The notes beneath the pieces are model-generated. The model did no database searches, had not been told where the DNA came from, and saw nothing but the letters and a program-made list of their open reading frames with translations. Shown piece after piece: positions 1 through 6,956 of a stretch of DNA of 22,659 nucleotides. The translations under genes and the position numbers were made by a program. Position 1 is the first letter of the stretch; each line of letters starts with the position of its first letter. Origin of the DNA: an uncultured Bacteroidales bacterium (GTDB lineage: Bacteria > Bacteroidota > Bacteroidia > Bacteroidales > Bacteroidaceae); the NCBI GenBank assembly GCA_937906165.1, contig CALCYA010000053.1, positions 1 through 22,659 on the forward strand, read 5' to 3'.

Positions 1-109
1 TTTAATGTTTTGTCTGTGTTAAAAAGATATTCCCCCTATAGTTTGCAGGTGAACCTGAACTTTACATAAACTGTTGTCGGGCATCCGCAAGAGAAATCCC
101 GGCAGTTTC

Positions 110-490
110 TTATTTGCTATCTTTTGTATGCCGTTTGTAATAGCTGCTTCTCATCCAATGGTCGAACAGGATAAGAAGAATGAGTATTATTGCAAATAGT
201 ATGTAGGGCGTTGCGAATATGTCGAGTTGTAGGAATGTCTCTGCAATGCTCGAGAACATCCTTTTCAGCTCTTCTCCGTAGAAATGATCCACAATAAGCC
301 CAAGAACGGCAGACAGGGCTGCCGATACGGCAACAATGGAGTAGAACATCTGTTTCTCTGCTCTCTTTTCTCTTGTGCGTATATACTCTTCAACCTTCCG
401 CATTGTGCAGAAGGTGAAATTTGAAGGCAGTGCACTGTTTTTGCTGCCCAATGCCTTCTTCAAGCCTCGGTCTTTTGCTTCCTGTTTCAT
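110..490 (-). CDS. Small two-helix membrane protein, putative partner of the adjacent ECF sigma factor
   Basis: 126 residues. Two hydrophobic segments are visible, around residues 47-66 and 92-112, with a charged N-terminal half (RTREKRAEK before the first helix) that should lie in the cytoplasm. Its ATG overlaps the stop of the upstream ECF sigma gene as ATGA (487-490), so the two are almost certainly co-translated. Small membrane proteins in this position in Bacteroidales are often guessed to be anti-sigma or accessory partners; no zinc-finger (HxxxCxxC) anti-sigma motif is visible, so that role is inferred from position only. No other gene follows before the left edge of the window; bases 1-109 show nothing recognisable. 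Confidence 0.75.
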   Translation of the reverse strand: MKQEAKDRGLKKALGSKNSALPSNFTFCTMRKVEEYIRTREKRAEKQMFYSIVAVSAALSAVLGLIVDHFYGEELKRMFSSIAETFLQLDIFATPYILFAIILILLILFDHWMRSSYYKRHTKDSK

Positions 491-1029
491 AAGTCATTCA
501 TTATGAGGTATAACTTTTTCCTTGTGCGTAGTAGCTTTATCTTCACATTGCTTACTGTAAGTCCCAGTATCGAGGCCACCTCGGCAACAGGCTTCTCATT
601 CATATAATAAAGGGTTATCAAGGCACGCTCATCGGCGTTGAGCATCTCAATGGCATCGGACAGTCTCTGCAGTTGTTCTTCACTGTCGTTGTCCAGCGCC
701 TCGTCGATAATATCGTCCGGGATGTTCGGATATACAGCATCGTCCAGATGAAGTGTGTCGTGCTTTCTCTTGCGTGCGGCCGAGAGTGCGGTATTGGTTG
801 CGATGCGGTATATCCAGGTCGAGAAACTGCTCTCTTCCTTGAATGAGGATAGTAGCCGGAACACCTTGATGAATACATCCTGTGTCAGTTCCTCTGCATC
901 TTCCTTGCACGGGACAATATGGGCAATGAGGTTGAATACCTGCCCGCTGTATCTGTTGAGGATATGCTCGAACTGTTCGCTTTTTCCGCCGAGAACCTCC
1001 TTTATTATATGTATGTCGTCGTGCTTCAT
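487..1029 (-). CDS. ECF-type RNA polymerase sigma factor
   Basis: 180 residues, normal length for an ECF sigma factor. Region 2 is clear at about residues 22-88 (NRYSGQVFNLIAHIV, the acidic DAEELTQDVFIKVFR stretch, then STWIYRIATNTALSAARKRK). A variable acidic linker spans about 90-120. Region 4 with its helix-turn-helix lies at about 125-175 (LITLYYMNEKPVAEVASILGLTVSNVKIKLLRTRKKL). It should direct core RNA polymerase to a small regulon. An ECF-type promoter (1038-1065) sits immediately upstream and a second, divergent one serves the DUF6249-like gene, so autoregulation plus control of that neighbour is likely. The -10 element ends only nine bases before the ATG, so the mRNA would be leaderless or nearly so. 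The signal that activates it is not visible. Confidence 0.93.
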   Translation of the reverse strand: MKHDDIHIIKEVLGGKSEQFEHILNRYSGQVFNLIAHIVPCKEDAEELTQDVFIKVFRLLSSFKEESSFSTWIYRIATNTALSAARKRKHDTLHLDDAVYPNIPDDIIDEALDNDSEEQLQRLSDAIEMLNADERALITLYYMNEKPVAEVASILGLTVSNVKIKLLRTRKKLYLIMNDL

Positions 1030-1037
1030 CTATCTAA

Positions 1038-1065
1038 TAGACGCAGAAAAGGCGTTCCGGTTACA
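1038..1065 (-). promoter_or_regulatory. ECF-type promoter for the minus-strand sigma factor gene
   Basis: Read on the minus strand: TGTAAC (1065-1060), 16-base spacer (1059-1044), CGTCTA (1043-1038). The ATG of the sigma gene is at 1029-1027. The same -35, spacer length and -10 occur on the other strand at 1092-1120. The match to ECF promoter architecture (AAC-type -35, CGTC-type -10) is seen directly; autoregulation is inferred. Confidence 0.72.
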
Positions 1066-1091
1066 AAATTCCCAAAAAAATATAAGAAAAA

Positions 1092-1120
1092 TGTAACCGT
1101 TCGGGAGTTGTTGCGTCTAA
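1092..1120 (+). promoter_or_regulatory. ECF-type promoter for the DUF6249-like gene
   Basis: TGTAAC (1092-1097), 16-base spacer (1098-1113), CGTCTAA (1114-1120). It points toward the gene starting at 1164, giving a leader of roughly 38 bases. Together with the mirror copy at 1038-1065 it makes a divergent promoter pair with identical core elements, as expected if one sigma factor reads both. Confidence 0.72.
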
Positions 1121-1163
1121 AGGGTGTAAGGAATGAATTGTTAACCTTTAAATTTAAATAATT

Positions 1164-1553
1164 ATGATGGATTTTATTATGGTTCCTGCCGTTATGGGTA
1201 TTATCACTTTGGGTATTTATAAGTTGTTTGAACTTTTTGTGCGTAAAAAGGAACGCCTGACAATCATTGACAAGATTGGGGATAAACTTACCCCTGATAT
1301 CTTGAACGGGAAAATCGATTTCTCAACAGATATCCCTAAGCTCTCTTCTTCGGCATTGAAGTTCGGTTGTCTGTTTATGGGACTTGGAATAGGTCTGCTG
1401 GTTGCTTTTGCCGTTCACTATAATTTCGCGGACTTTGTGGAGAGTTCGTATCAGATAAGAGGTGCTGTGTACGGTTCGTGTGTGCTTCTGTTCGGTGGTC
1501 TTGGGTTGATTATAGCCTTTATTATTGAGTTGAAGATCAGTAAAAAGAAGTAA
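1164..1553 (+). CDS. DUF6249-like small membrane protein
   Basis: 129 residues with three hydrophobic stretches: about 5-20, 64-86 and 101-122. The middle part (KKERLTIIDKIGDKLTPDIL) is soluble and the C-terminus is lysine-rich (ELKISKKK), probably cytoplasmic. The layout resembles the Bacteroidetes DUF6249 family that often sits beside ECF sigma genes; I assign this from memory of the family pattern, not from a search. Function unknown. Two ATG codons are adjacent (1164 and 1167). The ECF-type promoter upstream suggests it belongs to the regulon of the divergent sigma factor. Confidence 0.8.
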   Translation: MMDFIMVPAVMGIITLGIYKLFELFVRKKERLTIIDKIGDKLTPDILNGKIDFSTDIPKLSSSALKFGCLFMGLGIGLLVAFAVHYNFADFVESSYQIRGAVYGSCVLLFGGLGLIIAFIIELKISKKK

Positions 1554-1594
1554 AGGACGAAAAGATAATATAGCATTGACCCTAAAACTGTTTG

Positions 1595-1641
1595 GTTGAT
1601 GTCATATCGAAGGAGCGTGGCGACTGAGATATGACATCAAC
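1595..1641. terminator. Hairpin between convergent genes, possible bidirectional terminator
   Basis: Perfect 14-base inverted repeat: left arm 1595-1608 (GTTGATGTCATATC), right arm 1628-1641, loop of 19 bases. It lies between the plus-strand gene ending at 1553 and the minus-strand gene ending at 1884. A short T-run follows on the plus strand (about 1645-1650). The arms contain TGTCAT, the same end motif as the dispersed repeats in this window, so it may be a repeat-family member that also serves as terminator. Confidence 0.5.
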
Positions 1642-1650
1642 ATTGTTTTT

Positions 1651-1831
1651 GAGATCCCTCGTCGCTGTGCTCCGTCGGGATGACAATGCTGGCGGTTTTT
1701 TAGAGATCCTTTGACAATGCCGCCTTTTCGCGACCCGCACGGCATGAGCATTGCCCATGCTACGTGCGACCATTCGCTGTCGGCATTGTCGAACCCTCCG
1801 GATTTCGTCGCTGTGCTCCGTCGGGATGACA
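1651..1831. repeat. Dispersed repeat block, two copies of a GATCCCTCGTCGC...GGGATGACA element
   Basis: A 27-base segment ending GTCGGGATGACA occurs twice without change, at 1659-1685 and 1805-1831, and the first copy starts with GAGATCCCTCGTCGC. The same element in reverse orientation, with small changes, is at 16978-17012. Between the copies lies a long palindrome (1713-1790). A 105-codon frame on the minus strand across this block is repeat-derived and not called as a gene. This accounts for the 330-base gap between 1553 and 1884. Confidence 0.8.
1713..1790. repeat. Nested imperfect palindrome inside the repeat block
   Basis: Three nested inverted repeats share one centre: GACAATGCCG (1713-1722) with CGGCATTGTC (1781-1790), CGCACG (1736-1741) with CGTGCG (1763-1768), and GCATG (1742-1746) with CATGC (1756-1760), around a 9-base loop. 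It could fold as one long hairpin in RNA or extrude as a cruciform in DNA. Confidence 0.65.
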
Positions 1832-1883
1832 GGTTCGGATATTTTAGATGCTTCGCTGACTAAAAAGGCTCTTTTCTTGTTTT

Positions 1884-2507
1884 TTATTGTTGCAAACAAC
1901 TCTCCCTTAATGTTATGAGTCCTTCGGGGCCCATGTTGAAAAGCAGGTCCAAAACGCTCAGGTTGGGGATGAAACCGTTGCGCCGGGCGAATACCTGATA
2001 GTATGGTTGCGGTTGCTCTGTGAGGGTTTTAAGGGCTTTGGGCTCTGCAATGTGGCGCATGTCGCATGCGTCCGCTGTGTCAATGTTTCCCTCTGTAATT
2101 ACAGTTGCCTCCCTTTCCAGTCCCAGCAGTTCGCATATCACATTGTGCAGGCGCAGGTTGAAGTCCAGCAGGAAACCGTCACGCTCCTCGTAGAAGTGCG
2201 CGAAGTCATCGGCATAGTACTCAAAGAACGGGCTCTTGCGGTAGGCGCTCACCAAGGCGTTCCAGTGCTGGTGACGCCAGTTGCCGTGCTCGCTGATGCG
2301 TACGTCGCGCATGGCGGTCCTGCCGCCGTCGTGTACCACGGGGATGTTGAGGCTTTGTGTGCCGCTCTCGGTGGCAATGACGGCACGGCTCCTGAATGTC
2401 TGCTTGACGAACGGTGACTGTGCATCAATGACAAGCGCCGTCCCGCTGTACAGCTTTGTGTAGAGCGGAACGGGCGCAAGGTATAAGGGGTGTGATATGA
2501 TTTTCAC
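1884..2507 (-). CDS. WbqC-family protein
   Basis: 207 residues, a usual length for the WbqC-like family (PF08889). Features that fit: N-terminal HPLYLAPVPLYTKLYSG, the QSLNIPVV segment, and the WRHQHWNALVSAYRKSPFFEYYADDFAHFYE block in the middle, which is the most conserved part. Some family members lie in O-antigen clusters but the biochemical role is not settled. It follows lepB by only 12 bases on the same strand, so it is most likely the last gene of a dapB-lepB-wbqC operon. That gene order is one I associate with Bacteroidales chromosomes generally, so the gene is not specific to the glycan cluster further right. No signal peptide is visible; the protein is probably cytoplasmic. Confidence 0.88.
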   Translation of the reverse strand: MKIISHPLYLAPVPLYTKLYSGTALVIDAQSPFVKQTFRSRAVIATESGTQSLNIPVVHDGGRTAMRDVRISEHGNWRHQHWNALVSAYRKSPFFEYYADDFAHFYEERDGFLLDFNLRLHNVICELLGLEREATVITEGNIDTADACDMRHIAEPKALKTLTEQPQPYYQVFARRNGFIPNLSVLDLLFNMGPEGLITLRESCLQQ

Positions 2508-2519
2508 GGTTTTCTTATA

Positions 2520-3983
2520 TTAATCAAAGCTGTTTACACTGCGGAAAATACGGTTCCAGCGTATCTTGCCGTCGAACAGTCCGCGGTCCTTGTCAAGCGA
2601 GAGCCATACGAAGAGTGCCTTGCCCACAATGTGGTCCTCGGGCACGAAACCCCAGCAGCGTGAGTCGGCGCTGTTGTGACGGTTGTCGCCCATCATCCAG
2701 TAGTAGTCCATCCTGAAGGTGTAGCTGCTGCACTCCTTGCCGTTGATGAATATCTTGCCCTCCTTTACATCGAGGGTGTTGCCCTCGTATGCCACAATGG
2801 GGCGCTCGTATATGGCAATGTTCTCCGGTGTCAGCTCAATGCTCTCGCCTCTCTTCGGAATCCATACGGGGCCGTAGTTGTCGAGTGTCCATCCGGTGTT
2901 GCCGTTGAGGGGATAGATGCCGTCGGTGTCATCCCTGTTGACGATGCTGATGCTCTCTACAAGCTTGCTGTTGTTTTTCAGCTCCTCATAGTTGGCATAT
3001 GTCAACGGGAGTTCTCCGAAGCCTCCGCCATTGCCGTAGAGACGGAAATTCTGTAGGTCCTCCTTGCTTATGCCAAGCTCATGGCGCAGCTTTTCTGGCA
3101 TGCTCTGGCGGAACTTTATGCTGTAGTTGAACTGTACGTTCTTTGGCTGTGCAAGAGGCTCGCCGTCAATGTAAACCACCTTGTCCTTTATCTCAAGTGT
3201 GTTGCCGGGGAGGCCTATGCAACGTTTCACATAGTTCTCGCGGCGGTCGACAGGGCGGTCAAGAATCTCGCCGAGCTCCATGGGGTGCTCCTCGATAATC
3301 TTCTTTCCGGCATTGTAGTATTTCCCGTATATCTCTCTTGCCTCCTCGGCAGGGGTTGTGTCGGTTATGGGGTATAGCTCTCCAAGCTCCTGCTTGCCGT
3401 AGGCATAACAGAGTCCGTGGAAGTCGATAACACCGGGGTTGGTGGTGGCAATGTCTCCTGCCGGGTAGTTGAACACTACAATGTCATTCCTCTCAATCTC
3501 CTCAAGACCCGGTACGCGCTCATAGTCCCATTGTATAAGGTCGGTGTAGCTCTTGCAACCGAAGATTGGCATGGTGTGCTGCACCAAAGGCAGGCTCAGC
3601 GGTGTCTGTGGCTTGCGCGGGCCGTAGTTCACCTTGCTCACGAACAGGTAGTCGCCCACGAGCAGGCTCTTCTCGAGCGATGATGTGGGGATGACATAGT
3701 TCTGGAAAAAGTAGATGTGTACAAAGTATACCGCAACAAGGGCGAAGACAATGGCGTCTACCCAGCTCATAACCTTCTTCAGTGTCTGGTTCTCCGACTT
3801 TTTCCACCAGCCCCAAGGGATGAAACGGGTGGTGTAGTTGTCAATGATGAACGGTATGACAATGATGCCAAGCCAGCTCTTTACCCAAAAGAGGAACAGA
3901 ATGTAGAGCACAAGCGCTATGGTCATCTTTACAAGTGATGCGGTAGTGAGCTTTACCTCGCGGCCGAATATATTGAATTCCAT
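2520..3983 (-). CDS. lepB: Signal peptidase I, large Bacteroidales form
   Basis: 487 residues, much longer than the E. coli enzyme (324), as is usual in Bacteroidetes. Hydrophobic segments lie at about 20-50 and 74-95 and anchor it in the inner membrane; the rest should be periplasmic. Catalytic parts are present: the nucleophile region VIPTSSLEKSLLVGD with Ser102 in the position that precedes Met in the usual SM motif (Leu here), the general base Lys253 in ENYVKRCIGLPGN, and the GDNRHNSADSR box at 432-442. Large insertions separate these boxes (about 120-245 and 265-425). It cleaves signal peptides from exported proteins. It follows dapB by 60 bases on the same strand and precedes wbqC. Many relatives have a second signal peptidase gene here; only one is present in this window. 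Confidence 0.96.
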   Translation of the reverse strand: MEFNIFGREVKLTTASLVKMTIALVLYILFLFWVKSWLGIIVIPFIIDNYTTRFIPWGWWKKSENQTLKKVMSWVDAIVFALVAVYFVHIYFFQNYVIPTSSLEKSLLVGDYLFVSKVNYGPRKPQTPLSLPLVQHTMPIFGCKSYTDLIQWDYERVPGLEEIERNDIVVFNYPAGDIATTNPGVIDFHGLCYAYGKQELGELYPITDTTPAEEAREIYGKYYNAGKKIIEEHPMELGEILDRPVDRRENYVKRCIGLPGNTLEIKDKVVYIDGEPLAQPKNVQFNYSIKFRQSMPEKLRHELGISKEDLQNFRLYGNGGGFGELPLTYANYEELKNNSKLVESISIVNRDDTDGIYPLNGNTGWTLDNYGPVWIPKRGESIELTPENIAIYERPIVAYEGNTLDVKEGKIFINGKECSSYTFRMDYYWMMGDNRHNSADSRCWGFVPEDHIVGKALFVWLSLDKDRGLFDGKIRWNRIFRSVNSFD

Positions 3984-4043
3984 TGTTTTGTTATTTGTCA
4001 GTTACTTACTCTTTAGACGTTGGAAGTGCCTTGTTGACTACAA

Positions 4044-4799
4044 TCAGAAATTGATAAGGTCTTTCATCCCCAACATGCCGCTATGCTCCTTTGCATACTC
4101 TGCTGCAATCACTGCACCCAGAGCAAAGCCGCTGCGGTTGTGTGCATCGTGGGTGATGGTTATTGTGTCGGCCTCTGAATTGTAGGTGATGCTGTGTATG
4201 CCGGGAACCTCGTCGCGGCGTACGGCGTCAATTTTAATCTCAGTGGGTCGTGGTTCAGCGCCCTTTGTAACGCTGCCGTCGGGGTTGGTGAGGTCGCCCA
4301 TTACCCAGCGCTCCTTGCGGTCTATGTTGGCAATGATGCCTTCGGCCAGTGTGATGGCTGTGCCGCTGGGGGCGTCGAGCTTGTGTATGTGGTGTGTCTC
4401 CTCCATCTGCACGCTGTAGTTGTCGAAGCCGTTCATAATCTTTGCAAGGTAGCGGTTCACTGCCGAGAATATTGCTACACCAAGGCTGAAGTTGCTGCTC
4501 CAGAAGAGTGTCTTGCCCTCGTTTTCGCATCTGTTGCGCATTTCCGCCTCGTGCTGCTGGAACCAGCCTGTACTGCCGCTGACAACCTTTACTCCTGCGT
4601 CCATGGCCTTCATGCAGTTGTCGAAGGCTACTGCAGGTGCTGTGAACTCGATTGCTACATCGGCACTCTTGAATGCATCGCTGCCGAAATCCTCGCGGTT
4701 GTCAATGTCGATGATTGATACAATCTCGTGTCCTCTCTCAAGGGCAATCTTCTCTATGGTCTTGCCCATCTTTCCGTATCCTATAAGTGCAATTTTCAT
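4044..4799 (-). CDS. dapB: 4-hydroxy-tetrahydrodipicolinate reductase
   Basis: 251 residues. It reduces the product of DapA with NAD(P)H to tetrahydrodipicolinate in the lysine and meso-diaminopimelate pathway, in the cytoplasm. The N-terminal nucleotide-binding loop is IGYGKMGK (residues 6-13). The catalytic signature ETHHIHKLDAPSGTA is intact, with His136, His137 and Lys140 and the DAPSGTA loop at 142-148. The length is at the short end typical of the Bacteroidetes form. It is the first gene of the minus-strand group with lepB and wbqC. The ATG at 4799 is preceded by a TATCTTCG box (4826-4819), a plausible Bacteroidetes -7 element. Confidence 0.97.
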   Translation of the reverse strand: MKIALIGYGKMGKTIEKIALERGHEIVSIIDIDNREDFGSDAFKSADVAIEFTAPAVAFDNCMKAMDAGVKVVSGSTGWFQQHEAEMRNRCENEGKTLFWSSNFSLGVAIFSAVNRYLAKIMNGFDNYSVQMEETHHIHKLDAPSGTAITLAEGIIANIDRKERWVMGDLTNPDGSVTKGAEPRPTEIKIDAVRRDEVPGIHSITYNSEADTITITHDAHNRSGFALGAVIAAEYAKEHSGMLGMKDLINF

Positions 4800-4818
4800 G
4801 GTTTTGTCTATTTTGGCG

Positions 4819-4826
4819 CGAAGATA
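4819..4826 (-). promoter_or_regulatory. Candidate -7 box for dapB operon
   Basis: TATCTTCG on the minus strand, one base away from the Bacteroidetes housekeeping -7 consensus TAnnTTTG. It lies 20 bases upstream of the dapB ATG, in A/T-rich DNA. No convincing TTTG -33 element at the normal spacing was found. The same octamer precedes the Crp-like gene. Confidence 0.45.
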
Positions 4827-4863
4827 CTCAATTTTTTACTAATATAAATCAATTTAATTATAA

Positions 4864-4903
4864 ATAACAATGCAGGCACCCGTGTGAGTGCCTGCATTGT
4901 TAT
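4864..4903 (-). terminator. Rho-independent-type terminator after the acyltransferase gene
   Basis: Perfect 16-base inverted repeat (4864-4879 with 4888-4903), GC-rich core GCAGGCAC, 8-base loop. Read on the minus strand the stem ends in TTATTTATAATTAAATT, an A/T-rich tail. It lies 13 bases past the acyltransferase stop and upstream of the dapB promoter, so it should isolate the two transcription units. Confidence 0.8.
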
Positions 4904-4916
4904 GAGGTTGTTTCAA

Positions 4917-6086
4917 TTATCTTTTTATAAACTTTCTGCTGAGCCAGCGGCGTACAGGCTCGTCGTAGAGCTTGAGGCACAGGTAAGCGAGCAGAATACT
5001 TGATATGACTACCAGCGCAGCTACACCAATGCAATCCTGCAATGTGTAAAACTCTTTCTTAATGAGCCATGCGTAGAAAATGTACATTATGGGGTAGTGT
5101 ACAATGTAGAGGGGGTAAGAGATATCGCCCAGAATCCTGTTGGCCTTGGCAGTGAATCCTTTGCCGCCCTCGCCGCATGCGCCTATCCACACAATCAGCG
5201 GGAACAGTGCAGCGATGCATACATACTCATACAGGCTGTTCATGCTTATGTTGCCTGTTGATGCAATGTAGGGCACTGCGAACAGTACAACAAGTGCAAT
5301 GCTGCAGATGTAGAACGCGCCCTTTATCTTACGTGGCTTGAAGGTACGTGCAAGCAGCATACCCATAGTGAACGGGAAAAGCATGCGCACCAGTCCGCCC
5401 CAGAAGTTGACCTCGTCGATGGTCCAGCCCACACCCACCATGTCATATCCCGATACGTTCCAGATGAAGAACCAGGCATGTGCTATGCCAAGGAGCACTG
5501 TGAACGCTGCGAGTATCTTTGTCGACATGCGGCGTATGAAAAGTGCATAGAGGATATTGCCTATGTACTCGAAGAAGAGCGACCAGCCCGGGCCGTTGAG
5601 CGGGAACATCTCACCGTTGCCGCGTACCTCGTATGGTACACCAGGTACTGCCGGTATCATGAACATTGTAAGCAACAGTGCTGTCATAACCCATCCTGTA
5701 GGCGTTGTACTGCCGTCCCAACGTTCGAACCCTACAAAGGCGAATGCCAGGAAACCGATTATTGCACCCATAATTAGCATGGGATGCAGGCGGATGAGGC
5801 GGCGCTTGAAGAACTGCCAGGTACTCATCTTGTTCCAACGGTCATCGTAGGCATAGCTTATTACAAAGCCCGAGAGGATAAAGAAGAAGTCCACTGCAAT
5901 GTGTCCGTGGTTAAGGGTTGTGATGAGTCCGTCTCCTGCGCCGTTTGTCACTTCGGCAAATGAGAACCCCTCGAAGATGTGGTAGAAAACCACAAGGATT
6001 GCAGCCACACCGCGCAGTCCGTCAAGCAACTCATAATGTGGCTTTGTGTCGGCGAAATTTGCCGATGAAATTGTTGTTTTTTGCAT
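4917..6086 (-). CDS. Acyltransferase family 3 (OafA/YrhL-like) integral membrane protein
   Basis: 389 residues from the ATG at 6086. The acyltransferase-3 family (PF01757) transfers acetyl or other acyl groups to extracytoplasmic sugars or lipids. The N-terminus shows the family start YELLDGLRGVAAILVVFYHIFEGF with the conserved His36, followed by HIAVDFFFILSGFVISY and about ten hydrophobic helices. The C-terminal PLYIVHYPIMYIFY segment is also typical. The frame stays open upstream to a TTG at 6167, but the added residues (a run of Asn and Lys) lie over a good -7 box, TACTTTTG at 6131-6124, so 6086 is the better start. The Crp-like gene ends 85 bases upstream on the same strand. Substrate unknown; a surface glycan is a reasonable guess. 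Confidence 0.92.
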   Translation of the reverse strand: MQKTTISSANFADTKPHYELLDGLRGVAAILVVFYHIFEGFSFAEVTNGAGDGLITTLNHGHIAVDFFFILSGFVISYAYDDRWNKMSTWQFFKRRLIRLHPMLIMGAIIGFLAFAFVGFERWDGSTTPTGWVMTALLLTMFMIPAVPGVPYEVRGNGEMFPLNGPGWSLFFEYIGNILYALFIRRMSTKILAAFTVLLGIAHAWFFIWNVSGYDMVGVGWTIDEVNFWGGLVRMLFPFTMGMLLARTFKPRKIKGAFYICSIALVVLFAVPYIASTGNISMNSLYEYVCIAALFPLIVWIGACGEGGKGFTAKANRILGDISYPLYIVHYPIMYIFYAWLIKKEFYTLQDCIGVAALVVISSILLAYLCLKLYDEPVRRWLSRKFIKR

Positions 6087-6123
6087 TTTTGTGTCTGTTT
6101 TTCCTGAAACTCGTATTGAATAG

Positions 6124-6131
6124 CAAAAGTA
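6124..6131 (-). promoter_or_regulatory. Candidate -7 box for the acyltransferase gene
   Basis: TACTTTTG on the minus strand matches the Bacteroidetes TAnnTTTG consensus exactly. Transcription would begin around 6119, leaving a leader of about 33 bases before the ATG at 6086. No clear TTTG -33 element is present. Confidence 0.45.
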
Positions 6132-6171
6132 GTTGTTATTGTTGTTGGTTTTTTTGCTTTTAGGCAAAAAA

Positions 6172-6735
6172 TCACTTTTCCCGTCTTATTCTGCTAAGTG
6201 TGTATATACTTATTCCAAGAAACTCTGCAATATGCTTGAGTTTTACCCTGTTCAATAGCCCGGGGTAGTGCTCAAGAAATTTGCGGTAACGCTCTTTGGG
6301 CGGCAGCTGCAACCTCTCCACAAACAGGTGGCTCAACAGTATATTGCACTCCTGATGAATGACTCTTCCCCAGTTGGCGATGTCAATATATTTCTCATAA
6401 AGGGAGTTCAGCTTTTCAATGGGAATCTTGTATATGAGGCAGTCGGTAAGTGTCTCAATGCTCTCCACCGACGGTTCGCTGTGGTAGAGCGAGTGCATCC
6501 CGAAGGTGGTGTCACCCTCCATGCTGAACCATGTGGTGGTGTCTGTGCCGTCCTTGTGGAAAATGGAACGGGTCACGCCTTCTTCAATGAAGTAGACATT
6601 CCTGTCGGTGATACCCGAACGCACCAGCATGGTGTTCTTTGGGCACTGCATGGGTGTCATGCTCCCGAGCATAGCCTCAAGGGCCTCGTCACTCATCGGG
6701 TAATATTCGACTATTTTCGCCTTAATGTTCTTCAT
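6172..6735 (-). CDS. Crp/Fnr-family transcriptional regulator
   Basis: 187 residues from the ATG at 6735. The N-terminal cyclic-nucleotide-binding-like beta-roll covers about 20-115 (PKNTMLVRSG, NVYFIEEGVTRSIF, then FGMHSLYHSEPSVESIETLTDCLIYKIP). A dimer helix follows, then a compact C-terminal helix-turn-helix at about 160-186 (LKHIAEFLGISIYTLSRIRREK). The ligand cannot be told from the sequence, and Bacteroidetes members of this group often lack the residues for cAMP. The frame extends 13 codons upstream to 6774, but a -33/-7 pair (TTGG-N21-TATCTTCG, 6774-6742) overlaps that extension, so 6735 is the better start. Lying just upstream of the acyltransferase, it may regulate it. Confidence 0.88.
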   Translation of the reverse strand: MKNIKAKIVEYYPMSDEALEAMLGSMTPMQCPKNTMLVRSGITDRNVYFIEEGVTRSIFHKDGTDTTTWFSMEGDTTFGMHSLYHSEPSVESIETLTDCLIYKIPIEKLNSLYEKYIDIANWGRVIHQECNILLSHLFVERLQLPPKERYRKFLEHYPGLLNRVKLKHIAEFLGISIYTLSRIRREK

Positions 6736-6741
6736 ATCCTG

Positions 6742-6774
6742 CGAAGATACTCTTTTTTGCCGACAGTAGCCCAA
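6742..6774 (-). promoter_or_regulatory. Candidate promoter of the Crp-like gene
   Basis: On the minus strand: TTGG (6774-6771), 21-base spacer, TATCTTCG (6749-6742). This fits the Bacteroidetes TTTG / TAnnTTTG pattern with one mismatch in each box. The ATG at 6735 would lie within a few bases of the start of transcription, so the message would be leaderless or nearly so. Confidence 0.42.
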
Positions 6775-6863
6775 TCAGGGGCATTAATGTGTAAATTGAC
6801 GGCAAATAAACCCTCGCTGCAACTATTATTCTCGCGCAGGCCTGTTATTTAAAATAAAATGAC

Positions 6864-6871
6864 TACTTTTG
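6864..6871 (+). promoter_or_regulatory. Candidate -7 box upstream of metG
   Basis: TACTTTTG, an exact match to the Bacteroidetes -7 consensus, in A/T-rich DNA between the divergent Crp-like gene and metG. If used it gives a metG leader of about 225 bases that includes the repeat element at 6957-7027. No good -33 box was seen, and a closer promoter cannot be excluded. Confidence 0.35.
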
Positions 6872-6956
6872 TAAATTGTGGCCCCGAAGGCAAAGGATAA
6901 AGTGATATAAGTGTTGACTAAAATCATTTTTATACACAGAATTGTCATATTGAATT

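Noticed and set aside
1582..1899. 105-codon minus-strand frame ending in the hairpin at 1595-1641
   Set aside because: It runs entirely through the dispersed repeat and palindrome block, starts at TTG, overlaps the wbqC end and has no protein-like composition.
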